From positions 1 to 17,281 of the forward strand of contig CAMWMT010000011.1 of assembly GCA_947175375.1 (NCBI GenBank): 17,281 bases of DNA. The letters run 5' to 3'. Below are positions 1-8,165 of this stretch, in pieces. Source of the stretch: an uncultured Clostridiaceae bacterium (lineage in GTDB: Bacteria > Bacillota > Clostridia > Lachnospirales > Lachnospiraceae). Under the pieces are notes generated by a model. That model ran no database searches and was not told the DNA's origin. It was given only the letters and a program-made list of their open reading frames with translations. The position numbers were made by a program, and so were the translations under genes. Numbering within the stretch: position 1 is the stretch's first letter; every line of letters starts with the position of its first letter.

Positions 1-12
1 AGGATGTTGTAT

Positions 13-1074
13 ATGGCAGAAAAACGATTGCCTGATGAAATAACGGATTTACTGAAAGCCGGAAAAACTGTAGAAGCAAAGAAACTGTTTTCCCGATGTG
101 ATCCAAATGCGACCGCTCACTTTCGTTCCAATATTTTTACGCTCTCGCCCCTGCCCAGGGAATTTGCAGTCTGGGCACAGGAGCAGGGAGCGGATATTAA
201 TTTCCGGGATAAGTATGGGCTGACACCGATCTTCCATGTGGCCCGGATGGATGGGGATGTATCGCTTCTTATAGAGTTAGGGGCAGAAATAGAAGCTGTT
301 ACGAAAAATGGATGTACGCCGCTTCATACCGCAGCGGCACGCGGGAGAGCAAAAGCCGTGCGCACGCTGCTAAAGGCCGGTGCAAAGATCAATGCGCAGA
401 CGAAGGATTTTGACGGCTATGGCCATTTTACGCCTCTGGAAAAAGTCCTTTATGAACCGGACCTGAGCTGTTCCAAAAAATATGAGATCTGTAAACTTCT
501 GCTGAATCGGGGAGCTTCGATAACAGACCGCTGCCGTCTGTTTGCATCTGCTTTTTCAGAGACATTTTACCGACACACTGCAGAGAAAAAATCTTCTAAA
601 TTTTTGCAAAATCAGGAAGCAGCACTGGAAAAGCTCTGTGCATTGTTTGACGTTGAAATATGCCGGGAAAAACCGATCCATGATAGGAATTCCCCGATCC
701 TCCTGACAACAGTCGGCGGATTTAAAGAGAACTTTACAGAGCTCTGGAATTTCCTTGTTCCTCCCAGAGGCCGGGCACAGACGGCACAAGGAGAAGTCAT
801 CCGCATTGCAGGGCGGATTGAGGACGAACTCATGCGAAATGGCGGAATGAACTGGGATGACGATTACCGAAAAATGCTTCTTACATTTCAGAAATACCTC
901 CGCCTCGGGAATCCTATAGAAGAATCAGACGAATATGTGGCAGAAATTATAGATGTGCTTAAGAACGGAGAGGTACACGATGGAATGATCTGGAGGCTGT
1001 GCTACTGTGCAAGGCACTGGGTGGAAGAAAATCCGGAAGTCATACCGCTTTTGGAAGCCGACTATACAAGATAA
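13..1074 (+). CDS. Ankyrin-repeat protein
   Basis: An acidic soluble protein of about 353 residues with ankyrin repeats in its first half. The clearest repeat reads NGCTPLHTAAARGRAKAV followed by RTLLKAGAKINAQ, near residues 95-130. A weaker unit precedes it (KYGLTPIFHVA, then LLIELGAEIEA) and a degenerate one follows (FTPLEKVL, then ICKLLLNRGASI). The second half, from about residue 175, has no motif I recognise. Ankyrin repeats mediate protein-protein binding; the partner here is unknown. There is no signal peptide or membrane segment. An in-frame ATG at position 4 also exists, but the ATG at 13 has AGGA eight bases upstream, so I prefer it; sequence before the window could change this. A HEAT-like repeat gene follows 42 bases downstream on the same strand. 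Family call confident, function unknown. Confidence 0.85.
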   Translation: MAEKRLPDEITDLLKAGKTVEAKKLFSRCDPNATAHFRSNIFTLSPLPREFAVWAQEQGADINFRDKYGLTPIFHVARMDGDVSLLIELGAEIEAVTKNGCTPLHTAAARGRAKAVRTLLKAGAKINAQTKDFDGYGHFTPLEKVLYEPDLSCSKKYEICKLLLNRGASITDRCRLFASAFSETFYRHTAEKKSSKFLQNQEAALEKLCALFDVEICREKPIHDRNSPILLTTVGGFKENFTELWNFLVPPRGRAQTAQGEVIRIAGRIEDELMRNGGMNWDDDYRKMLLTFQKYLRLGNPIEESDEYVAEIIDVLKNGEVHDGMIWRLCYCARHWVEENPEVIPLLEADYTR

Positions 1075-1116
1075 CATTGGAAAACAGAGATCTGACAAAA
1101 AACAGAAAGCAAACAT

Positions 1117-2700
1117 ATGATTTTCGACAAGCTTTTTAACAGAAAAAAGAAAACTCCCACATATCATGAAAGCATAGACCGGACCAGATATGCACTCCTG
1201 GATGACTGGATCAAGAAGCTGGAGACAGGGGATCTGTCTGCTCTTCGAGTCGTTTATTCTGTATTTGCACAAAAAGACACAGAACTGATGAAACGCGCCG
1301 GAGAAGCAATCAGGCAGCAACTCTCTCCCATGACAAAACTGCAGCTTCTCAGGCTTTGTGAACGTTTCCGGACATTTACATCTCTGGAATGGTATATCGA
1401 CTGGTCGTTAGTACAACTAGCCTGCATTAAAAATACCATTCATAGCATGATATATCAGTATGTATTAATCCTTGGCTCTTTTCATCCCAACGGATATTTC
1501 CGTGAAAAATGCATTCGTGACATGGCAGGGCAGAAAGACATGCTCTTCTGGCTGTTTCCCCGGGTCAATGACTGGGTCCTTCCGGTCCGTGAAGCTGCTG
1601 TCCGAATACTGGAAAGCAGTCTCGCAGACTGTGAAGGCGAGGAACTGATCTCCTGCCTCCCTGCATATGAGCGCCTCAAGAACTGTCGCCGCCGGACAGA
1701 AAATCAAATGCAGAATCTGGAAGAACAGCTTCACACAAGACTTCTTCAGGTCCTGAAAGAAATAAAGCCTGAGAAAATCTTCTGTATGGAACCTGCTGTA
1801 CGGACCTCCCTGTACCGGACAGCGACACAGGCCGGGCTCTGGACGCTTCCGGAGATGGAGATTTATCTGAACCACGAGAAACTGTCTTGTTTGAAACGAA
1901 TTCTGATCCGCAGAATTCTCGTCCATCCGGACTGCACGCTGGAATGGGCGGAGCACTATCTTACCGACCGCTCTTCACAGGTCCGCAGGATGGCAGTGGA
2001 ATTCCGGTATGAACACTTAAAAACCCGCTGGGACGGACTGGAAGCCATGCTGCTGGACGAAAACTGGGGTGTCCGGGAATATGCTGTCTATATTCTCGAA
2101 CGGCACAGCAGCCTGGATATCCGCGAATATTATATGGAACATCTTAAGGATGCTTCCCCCAAATCCGCAATCCTCGGACTGGCAGAGTACAGTCGGCAGG
2201 GAAATGTACCACACCTTTTAAGATTCCTTCAGAAACCAGAACGGCGAATCCTGAAATGCACGCTTCTGGCATTGGGAAATCAGGAGGATTTTACTGATGA
2301 AACGCTTTTGTGGAACTATCTGCTGGATGACCGAATTGATGTCTCCAAAGCGGCATATCTTTCCATAAAAAAGCGGGAATTCTATCCTGGCGCGACACAA
2401 ATCTGTCGTGCCTTTCTGGGAACAGAGACCGAACACCAGAAGCGGTATCTTCTGAACCTGCTCCTGCGGGAAAATTCCTGGGAACGCCTGCCGTATCTTC
2501 TGCGTCTGTACTGCTTGGACCTGCCGAAACATGAAAAAAATATCCTTCTGTCAGGCATTCTGTGCCGCTCCATGTACGCAAGCGTTTCCAAACGGCTGTA
2601 TGATGATATCCTTCTGGCTCTTGAGCAGAATAAGGGCCATCTTCCAGAAGGGATCGCCGACGAAATCCTGTATGATATGAAATTTCTTGCAAAACTATGA
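1117..2700 (+). CDS. HEAT-like repeat protein
   Basis: A 527-residue, mostly alpha-helical protein without signal peptide or membrane segments. Helix pairs resembling HEAT/PBS-lyase repeats are visible: VNDWVLPVREAAVRILE near residues 150-166, RSSQVRRMAVEF near 285-297, and ENWGVREYAVYILERH near 311-327, followed by further leucine-rich helices to the C-terminus. Such solenoids act as protein-binding scaffolds. The N-terminus is basic (FNRKKKTPT). The start at 1117 has only a weak upstream purine stretch, so the start is less certain than the frame. The gene lies 42 bases after the ankyrin-repeat gene on the same strand, probably as one transcript; two solenoid proteins side by side suggest they share a complex or a substrate, which is inference. 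It converges on the YARHG lipoprotein gene, whose stop codon is 40 bases away. Confidence 0.8.
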   Translation: MIFDKLFNRKKKTPTYHESIDRTRYALLDDWIKKLETGDLSALRVVYSVFAQKDTELMKRAGEAIRQQLSPMTKLQLLRLCERFRTFTSLEWYIDWSLVQLACIKNTIHSMIYQYVLILGSFHPNGYFREKCIRDMAGQKDMLFWLFPRVNDWVLPVREAAVRILESSLADCEGEELISCLPAYERLKNCRRRTENQMQNLEEQLHTRLLQVLKEIKPEKIFCMEPAVRTSLYRTATQAGLWTLPEMEIYLNHEKLSCLKRILIRRILVHPDCTLEWAEHYLTDRSSQVRRMAVEFRYEHLKTRWDGLEAMLLDENWGVREYAVYILERHSSLDIREYYMEHLKDASPKSAILGLAEYSRQGNVPHLLRFLQKPERRILKCTLLALGNQEDFTDETLLWNYLLDDRIDVSKAAYLSIKKREFYPGATQICRAFLGTETEHQKRYLLNLLLRENSWERLPYLLRLYCLDLPKHEKNILLSGILCRSMYASVSKRLYDDILLALEQNKGHLPEGIADEILYDMKFLAKL

Positions 2701-2740
2701 GTTTTCCTTAAAGATTATTTTATTCTGGAAAAGGAAGAAT

Positions 2741-3430
2741 TTACTGATCCAAACTGGAAAGCAGCTCCAGGTTCTGTTTCTCATAATCATTAAACACCGA
2801 ATCATCAAAGTCTGCTTTACTATATACCGGCTGATACCACGCACAGCTCATGAAGTAATTACTAATATCCTTATTCTCAAAAATATATCCGTGTCTGGCA
2901 TAAATCTCATTTTTCGCCAGATGAATGACTGTCGATGGCACATTTTTAAAATCTTCTTCAGTATAGTATTTCATATCGCTAAAATACAGAGGCTCGATCA
3001 GTCCAGAGATATCATATATGCCCCGCTCATTTTCCCAGTAATCTACAATGTCTCCATAATAGCTGCTGTTATGATAGTATTCGTTTCTCTCCATGATGAT
3101 CTGCTCAATCTCTTCATAAGATAGATCTTTATAAAACTGCGCGAAGAATTGATCGTGCATTTCCTTCGGAGTCATTTCCGAATCTGGACCTGTCTTTTCC
3201 TCTGGCAAAGAAGCCGCTTCCCCTGCATTTTCCTTTGACGAAAAATCTGGTTCTTCGGCATCTTCTGCGTACGGAGTAGCTGTCTCATCAGATTCCGTCT
3301 CCGCATTTTCAGATATATCGCTCTGTTCTTCATTCCTGTTTTCGTTGTCATTGATCTCCTGACAACCAGTCAGGCTGACTGCAGTGACCATAGCTGCGAC
3401 CAAAAAAGCAACTGATTTTCTTCGGATCAT
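2741..3430 (-). CDS. YARHG-domain lipoprotein
   Basis: A secreted lipoprotein of about 229 residues. The N-terminus has a basic patch (IRRK), a hydrophobic stretch and a lipobox LTGC ending at the Cys near residue 23, so it should be cleaved by signal peptidase II and anchored on the outer face of the membrane. A long acidic, Ser/Thr/Glu-rich linker runs to about residue 90. The C-terminal 60 residues carry the YARHG signature (NEIYARHGYIFENKD, then WYQPVYSKADF), a small extracellular domain of unknown role found in many Firmicute cell-envelope proteins. GAGGAGG lies nine bases before the ATG at 3430; another in-frame ATG at 3436 is only three bases from it and seems too close. The gene follows the sigma/anti-sigma pair on the same strand, separated by a hairpin element, and could belong to the same envelope-stress unit. 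Confidence 0.85.
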   Translation of the reverse strand: MIRRKSVAFLVAAMVTAVSLTGCQEINDNENRNEEQSDISENAETESDETATPYAEDAEEPDFSSKENAGEAASLPEEKTGPDSEMTPKEMHDQFFAQFYKDLSYEEIEQIIMERNEYYHNSSYYGDIVDYWENERGIYDISGLIEPLYFSDMKYYTEEDFKNVPSTVIHLAKNEIYARHGYIFENKDISNYFMSCAWYQPVYSKADFDDSVFNDYEKQNLELLSSLDQ

Positions 3431-3450
3431 ATTCATTTTCCTCCTCTAAA

Positions 3451-3524
3451 AGGAACTGTTCATAAATTATTTTGCAGTTGGCGCAGATATGCCAAATGTA
3501 AAGATTTATTTACGAACAGTTCCT
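3451..3524. repeat. 74-bp element with inverted ends
   Basis: Both ends are the perfect 11-bp inverted repeat AGGAACTGTTC (3451-3461) and GAACAGTTCCT (3514-3524). Just inside are ATAAAT (3462-3467) and ATTTAT (3504-3509), and at the centre TTGGC (3478-3482) and GCCAA (3491-3495), so the whole unit can fold as one long interrupted hairpin. Each end read inwards begins alike for about 35 bases (AGGAACTGTTC, then AAAT, then TTGGC), which looks like terminal inverted repeats of a miniature transposable element. Read on the minus strand, the second arm is followed by TTTT and then the GAGGAGG site of the lipoprotein gene. It may therefore also act as a partial terminator between the anti-sigma gene and the lipoprotein. 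No target-site duplication is obvious. Confidence 0.6.
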
Positions 3525-3548
3525 AATCTTCCATCAACCGACTACAAT

Positions 3549-4511
3549 TCAGGGAATTGCTGAAAAGTCAAATGTTTCTGCCAGATTCTGCAGCATCTCA
3601 TCGCTCACGTCAAAATTGCCCGACATGATATTCCCAAGCAGATTGACCACTACAAAGGACTTTTCTCTTTCCGCGATGATCAATGCTTTGGTACTGCTGT
3701 TTGCCAGCAGCAGTTCTTCCCCGTTCCCGGTCCGGTATGTCCACTCCCTGTACTGGTCCATGTCCCACACATTCAGCATGGCGGGATGAAATGTCCCCTT
3801 CATGGAACGTATGATCTGATAGTCCGTCGTACACAGAGACTCTCCGGACAGTATGGCATTTCCTTCTATATGAAAGCTTCCGTCGGCATACACATAACCG
3901 CCATAATCTTCCAGCTTTACATTTTTAGAAGGATTGCCAAAGAAATCTCCGGTCTGTGCCAGGCTGCACAGTTCCTCATAACTTTCCGCAATCTGAAATC
4001 CTTTCAGCTTGGACAACTGATAGGTCTCACAGATCTCGTCTATTTTATCTGCCATTTCCTGTGTATAGCAGAGGTATTCCCCATATTCCTCTTCCAGTCC
4101 GGTAGGACTGTTTCCAATGGAGGACAGGATCGCATCGTCCGCGTCATATTCTTCCAGGAATTTGTTCCATTCCACGCATGCCTGATGTTCCGGACTGTCA
4201 GCGTACCCACTCAGAGAAATCATATCCACTTCCTGTTCCTGATGGGTCTCATCCTCGATCTTCTCCTTTCCTATGCTGAGATTTTTCAGCCTCAGAAAAC
4301 CCGCGGCACAGACTGCCATTGTCATGATCAGGACAGCCGCAAGGACTACGGCGACACGAAGGGAACGTTTTGTGTATTTTTTTATCATCTTTTTCTCCTT
4401 TCCTGCAGAATCCGGCGGTATGCAGGAACGTATGTTCTTTAACATCCGTTTCTTCGCATCCTCATCCGGCCGGACCGTCTCAAAAGCCTTATGAATATCT
4501 TCTTTCAACAT
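3549..4511 (-). CDS. Membrane anti-sigma factor candidate
   Basis: A 320-residue single-pass membrane protein. Residues 1-50 are cytosolic and contain a helical N-terminal segment (IHKAFETVRPDEDAKKRMLKNI) typical of Firmicute anti-sigma proteins encoded beside ECF sigma genes. Residues about 51-71 form a hydrophobic transmembrane helix, and the remaining 250 residues would lie outside the cell. That exterior part resembles DUF4367-type domains in general character (YADGSFHIEGN, then WDMDQYREWTYRTGNGEELLLAN), but I cannot fix the family. The ATG at 4511 has AAGGAG nine bases upstream; a GTG at 4532 in frame would overlap the sigma gene and lacks a ribosome site. The start lies 13 bases after the sigma stop, so the pair is probably cotranscribed and coupled. 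Likely role: holding the sigma factor inactive until an envelope signal is sensed. Confidence 0.75.
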   Translation of the reverse strand: MLKEDIHKAFETVRPDEDAKKRMLKNIRSCIPPDSAGKEKKMIKKYTKRSLRVAVVLAAVLIMTMAVCAAGFLRLKNLSIGKEKIEDETHQEQEVDMISLSGYADSPEHQACVEWNKFLEEYDADDAILSSIGNSPTGLEEEYGEYLCYTQEMADKIDEICETYQLSKLKGFQIAESYEELCSLAQTGDFFGNPSKNVKLEDYGGYVYADGSFHIEGNAILSGESLCTTDYQIIRSMKGTFHPAMLNVWDMDQYREWTYRTGNGEELLLANSSTKALIIAEREKSFVVVNLLGNIMSGNFDVSDEMLQNLAETFDFSAIP

Positions 4512-4524
4512 TGAGATCATCTCC

Positions 4525-5004
4525 TTAAACACTGTTTTTCTTTAATAGCTTCCTTGCCCTTGACAGCTGGCTGCGGACCGTTGCGTTTGGACAACGCAGC
4601 ATTTTCGCGATCTCCGGCGTATCGTAGCCTTCATAATAATACAGATAGATCACCGTTTTATATTTTACAGGAAGCTCCAGGATCTGTTCCAGCATATGGT
4701 TGTCAACCGTAACTTCCGGTTTTTCCAGCTCCTGAAAAACAGCCTGCAGCTTTTCCGTTCTTCGTTTCCAGCGTCTCAGTTCATCCCTGCAGGTATTCGA
4801 TGCCGTCACGATCAACCAGGCTTTTTCATGCCTTTCCGATTCGAACTTCTTTCTGCACGATAGCAGCTTTAAAAACGTCTCCTGTACCATATCCTCCGTA
4901 TCCGCTGCATTTTTCATAAAGGAAAAGCAGACGCGATAGACAGTGTCCACATGACGATCATAGATTTCTTCAATTTCTTCATCCGTACGCAATGAAGAAG
5001 TCAT
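4525..5004 (-). CDS. ECF RNA polymerase sigma factor
   Basis: A 159-residue protein, the usual length for an extracytoplasmic-function sigma factor. Region 2 spans about residues 8-80 (IYDRHVDTVYRVCFSFMKN, then DTEDMVQETFLKLL), with the DxEDxVQETF core that binds polymerase and opens the -10 element. Region 4 spans about 105-157 (LPVKYKTVIYLYYYEGYDTPEIA, then ATVRSQLSRARKLLKK), a helix-turn-helix for the -35 element. The ATG at 5004 is preceded by AAAGGTGGTG at good spacing. The downstream gene encodes a membrane protein fitting its anti-sigma factor, and a YARHG lipoprotein comes next, which suggests an envelope-sensing regulon. Upstream, an ATACG-A-CGTAT palindrome (5030-5040) lies close to the start and may be part of the promoter region; this is only a guess. 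Confidence 0.93.
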   Translation of the reverse strand: MTSSLRTDEEIEEIYDRHVDTVYRVCFSFMKNAADTEDMVQETFLKLLSCRKKFESERHEKAWLIVTASNTCRDELRRWKRRTEKLQAVFQELEKPEVTVDNHMLEQILELPVKYKTVIYLYYYEGYDTPEIAKMLRCPNATVRSQLSRARKLLKKNSV

Positions 5005-5110
5005 TGCTTTTCACCACCTTTCACTATGGATACGACGTATAGGGGCTATGTGATGCAGAGGGTCTAAAATATTTTCAACCGATCCTCAACCCTGTATCAC
5101 TACCTGATCC

Positions 5111-5170
5111 GAAAACAAAAGAGCCTCCCTCTACAAGGTCTGACAGACTTGTCCGGAAAGCTCTTTTGCT
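5111..5170 (-). terminator. Rho-independent terminator, probably bidirectional
   Basis: Outer arms CAAAAGAGC (5116-5124) and GCTCTTTTG (5160-5168) pair perfectly, and an inner stem (ACAA/TTGT and GTCTG/CAGAC, about 5132-5151) continues the fold. On the minus strand the last arm ends in CTCTTTTGTTTTC, a good U-tract. It lies downstream of the minus-strand HAD/ATPase genes and upstream of the minus-strand sigma gene. It most likely ends the former transcript and isolates the sigma operon. Confidence 0.7.
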
Positions 5171-5244
5171 GCAGTATTTTCTGTTTTGTCATGCATATAT
5201 AAAGGATTTTCATCAATAATCGTACAGGCATATTTTATCTGCAC

Positions 5245-5632
5245 TTATACAAGAAAAGAATATATTTTCTTTCCATCGATCTCATTAATTTCCCGGATAT
5301 AATCTTCGATTTTCTTCTCCGAAACCTGTATTCCACAGTTCCTGAAGTTCGTCGCCGTAACCGGACAGTTTCAGACTGCTGGCAATTCTAGTACAAAATC
5401 TTCTTACAAAAGCATCTTCCGTCCGGAATGCATCATTTCCCAGCCCCTCAAAGCTGGTACTGATCACAATGTACTGCTCCTTCAACTGTTTCCAGAGCGC
5501 TACAAGCGTCGTTGTCCTTCCATACTGCCGGGCACGGTTGATCGTAAAGTACGAATCCTGTTCAATCAAACGGATGATCTTTCTGATATTAATTGAAAAA
5601 GTAAAATCCATTCTGACCAGATACTTTGCCTC
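5245..5632 (-). pseudogene. Remnant of an AAA-type ATPase (ATP-binding protein)
   Basis: The open frame at 5285-5611 encodes 108 residues that match the N-terminal part of a common Firmicute/Bacteroidetes ATP-binding protein, with the signature YFTINRARQYGRTTTLVALWKQL followed by YIVISTSFEGLG and an FVRRFCTRIAS helix. Family members are usually several hundred residues long and have GKTTT in the Walker A loop; here the lysine is Arg. The reading frame continues upstream of the ATG without another start (AKYLVRMDF) as far as the stop of the neighbouring gene. Near the 3' end a second frame becomes more plausible (VSEKKIEDYIREINEIDGKK, then IYSFLV and a stop at 5245), which indicates a frameshift. 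Walker B and the rest of the ATPase domain are missing. I read this as a decayed, internally deleted relative of the adjacent intact ATPase gene, not as a functional protein. Confidence 0.7.
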
Positions 5633-7280
5633 ATTCTCTCAAAACCTCTACCTTGCACTTGTGTTTCTTATCCGCCTTGCCATACGAAATCCCTACTGCA
5701 AGAATCCTTCCTGTATACTCGAGACTTCCACCCGGCTTTTTACTGAATTTCAGTGCGTATCTGCGGTCTTTGATCTGCCGGATGGCTTCTTCCGGCGTAT
5801 AGTCCACTTTCAATTCCAGGATCAGGCAGTCCTCTTCCTTCTTTATTGGATAAAAGATAAAATCTACATATCCGATGCCCGCCTTGTCCTCACGTTCAAT
5901 TCGGTACTGATCTCTGGCAGAAAGATAGACCATATTCACAATCATAGTAAGTTCCGTCTCATTGCTGTAGTAAAGTAATGGACTTTCCATGTCATGGACA
6001 TGTTCCAGGATTTCTGACATAGTATCGGTATCCCCTGCTTTCGTCGCCTGGAGCATTCGATCAGATTCTCTGGCAAGACGATGTACATATCCGAGGGATG
6101 GTTCTTTCTGAAGCATGTCAGAAAATCTATCCATCAGTTCCTTATTGGGAATGGACACACTGCCATCTTCATAATTCAGGAAACCATAAACAACCATGGC
6201 TGAAAAGATCTCATTTTTGGTATTCAGATTCATGGATGTAGCTGCATACTCCCTCACTTTTGCAGAAACCGGAATCCCGGATACCAGCAGTGCAAGGTCA
6301 TCTCTCACTGCCGCAATATTTTCTTTTACATAGTAGAAGATCTCATCATAAGGACCGGCACTGGTCCAGTAGTTGCCAAGGTTATTATTGGTCAAAGCCG
6401 CCACAACAGAACGGGGATTATAGACACGCTCCCCGGATTTTGTATGATATCCGTCATACCAGATCCGAAGCCCTCTTCTTGTAACGTTTTCCGTTTTCAA
6501 ATGCCGGGTCTGGTAGCGGTCAAAAAGTTCATCCACCTCCTGCTCCGTGAATCCAAAGTACTCCGCATATTTCTCTTCAGAAGCCATGGTATATTCGTAA
6601 AACATGTTCAGTTCAGAACCGCTGGAATACTTTGCGATCGGAAGAATCCCTGTCATATAAGCCAGTTCCACATAGGACTTACCTTTCAGCAGGTTACTTA
6701 AAAATTCTACAAAATCAACCTTATCCCTGTCCGTAACAAAGTTCCTGTGAAAAATGTAATCCCACTCATCCAGCACAAAGATGAATCTGGCATCCTCTTC
6801 TATCTCATAAATCTCGCCCAGCACATCCCATACCGCATCTTCCTCGCTGATCTCGACTTCCGGATATGCTTTCCTCAGATCGTTTCGAAGCCGCCTTTCC
6901 ACCCTGGAAATATACTGTTGATAGCTTGTACAATTCGAGGGAATCTCATTAAAACTGATACAGATCACCTGATGCTTGTTAATATGCGATTTAAAATATT
7001 CAGAATTCCCAATCTTCAGATTCTGAAACAGTTCCCTGCTGTCTGCACCTTTTCCAAAAAAGGAAGCAATCATACTTGCCGCCAGTGTTTTTCCAAACCG
7101 GCGGGGTCTTGTGATACAGATATATTTATTGCTTTTGTCTCCCGTTGCCTCATGCCGTCTGTCCCCATCAACCAGCGGAATCAATTCTTCCAGCATGTCA
7201 GATTTATCTATAAAGTAAGCGGCTTCTGCCTCATACTGAAACAGCCCAAAAGGATTTCTGCTATTCAGATAAACTCCCAT
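5631..7280 (-). CDS. AAA-ATPase-like / PD-(D/E)XK nuclease-like protein
   Basis: A 549-residue protein of the family combining an N-terminal AAA-ATPase-like domain with a C-terminal PD-(D/E)XK nuclease-like domain (I think of the Pfam pair AAA-ATPase_like and PDDEXK_9). The family start is visible as AAYFIDKSDMLEELI near residues 20-33, a Walker A-like RPRRFGKT at 58-65, and Walker B FVLDEWD at about 168-174. The C-terminal domain has GIGYVDFIFYP (Asp about 473) and LILELK (Glu about 489, Lys about 491), followed by AIRQIKDRRYALKF. All key residues look present. Cellular role is not established; these genes are often multicopy. The ATG at 7280 follows AAGGAG by eleven bases; a longer TTG/ATG version from 7307 lacks a ribosome site. 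It begins 30 bases after the HAD gene stop, and a broken paralogue lies immediately downstream. Confidence 0.88.
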   Translation of the reverse strand: MGVYLNSRNPFGLFQYEAEAAYFIDKSDMLEELIPLVDGDRRHEATGDKSNKYICITRPRRFGKTLAASMIASFFGKGADSRELFQNLKIGNSEYFKSHINKHQVICISFNEIPSNCTSYQQYISRVERRLRNDLRKAYPEVEISEEDAVWDVLGEIYEIEEDARFIFVLDEWDYIFHRNFVTDRDKVDFVEFLSNLLKGKSYVELAYMTGILPIAKYSSGSELNMFYEYTMASEEKYAEYFGFTEQEVDELFDRYQTRHLKTENVTRRGLRIWYDGYHTKSGERVYNPRSVVAALTNNNLGNYWTSAGPYDEIFYYVKENIAAVRDDLALLVSGIPVSAKVREYAATSMNLNTKNEIFSAMVVYGFLNYEDGSVSIPNKELMDRFSDMLQKEPSLGYVHRLARESDRMLQATKAGDTDTMSEILEHVHDMESPLLYYSNETELTMIVNMVYLSARDQYRIEREDKAGIGYVDFIFYPIKKEEDCLILELKVDYTPEEAIRQIKDRRYALKFSKKPGGSLEYTGRILAVGISYGKADKKHKCKVEVLRE

Positions 7281-7310
7281 GGAATCCCACACTCCTTCTT
7301 TCATCAAAAT

Positions 7311-8102
7311 TTAACCATGCCACACCCCGGACAAAATATCCTGAAACAACTGCTCCACCGTATCGGTCTCATATCTCGCCAACGCACGAATCTGTGGCTT
7401 CGCACTCTTAACTGCTACCGGAAAACCCGCCATCTCCAACATCTCCCGGTCATTATCATTATCCCCGATCGCCATGCATTCCTCCGGATCAATGCCAAGT
7501 TCTCCAAGAATCTGTGTCAACGCCGTAGCTTTATTGACATGAAGCGGCATCATGTCCAGCCAGTCATTTCCGCCAGTTACAACCGTACACCGGCTTCCAA
7601 AGCGCTCCTGCCAGTATGCTTCATCCTTCAGGCCGCCTTCCTCATAGGCGGAAACCTTCATGTATTCTTCTTCTGTATGGAGAATATCCGGAACCAATGT
7701 TACATCATTTTTCACCACATCCCACATATGGTAGTAATAACGCATGTCCTTCGGCTGTACATAGCTTTCCATGACTCCGGACACCAGCACTTCCGCACCT
7801 TTCGTCTCCTGAACCGCCCGAATCAGTTCCCGGCCAAGTTCGCGATCCATAAATTCTTTGTGAAGTTGCCTCCCCTGATAGAAGCTGACACATCCATTTT
7901 CACACAGATATCCGATTTTTTCCCGAACGGGCCAAAACAGACGCTGAAGATTGGTATACTGTCGTCCACTGGCGGCAAAGAAGAGAATGCCACTGTCTAT
8001 AAGCCCTTGAATCAGATCACAGGTATCCTCTCTGAGCGACTGAGCCCCATTTAAAAGTAATGTTCCATCCAGGTCACAGGCGATCAGTTTCAGTTCTGAC
8101 AT
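7311..8102 (-). CDS. Cof-type HAD-IIB family phosphatase
   Basis: A 263-residue hydrolase of the HAD superfamily, subclass IIB (Cof type), which removes phosphate from small molecules such as sugar phosphates, often with broad specificity. Motif I is DLDGTLL with nucleophile Asp10 and acid/base Asp12. Motif II is FAASGRQ near residues 41-47, a conserved Lys lies in VNKATAL, and motif IV is GDNDNDREML followed by the typical MAGFPVAVKSAKPQI. The cap domain lies between motifs II and III. Length is normal for the family. The ATG at 8102 has GAGAGGAG eight bases upstream. It is the first gene of a short minus-strand unit with the ATPase/nuclease-like gene 30 bases behind it. The intergenic repeat copy at 8160-8252 lies just upstream. 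Substrate cannot be read from the sequence. Confidence 0.93.
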   Translation of the reverse strand: MSELKLIACDLDGTLLLNGAQSLREDTCDLIQGLIDSGILFFAASGRQYTNLQRLFWPVREKIGYLCENGCVSFYQGRQLHKEFMDRELGRELIRAVQETKGAEVLVSGVMESYVQPKDMRYYYHMWDVVKNDVTLVPDILHTEEEYMKVSAYEEGGLKDEAYWQERFGSRCTVVTGGNDWLDMMPLHVNKATALTQILGELGIDPEECMAIGDNDNDREMLEMAGFPVAVKSAKPQIRALARYETDTVEQLFQDILSGVWHG

Positions 8103-8137
8103 CTTTCATGCTCCTCTCCCGCAAGCTTTTTCATTCG

Positions 8138-8165
8138 TTGTAATGACTAATTTTGTCTTTATATA
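8138..8165 (+). promoter_or_regulatory. Possible promoter reading into the repeat
   Basis: TTGTAA at 8138-8143 and TATATA at 8160-8165 are separated by 16 bases, a fair vegetative promoter match on the plus strand. It would transcribe the palindromic repeat and end at the hairpin at 8330-8360. The -35-like box is not kept at the second repeat copy, which argues that it may be chance. Confidence 0.3.

Noticed and set aside
3786..4442. Plus-strand frame of 218 codons
   Set aside because: Antisense to the anti-sigma gene, no ribosome site, no recognisable family.
6747..8054. Long plus-strand frame of 435 codons antisense to the ATPase and HAD genes
   Set aside because: It is a mirror of two well-supported minus-strand genes, has a His/Phe/Ile/Arg-rich composition unlike a real protein, and has no ribosome site.
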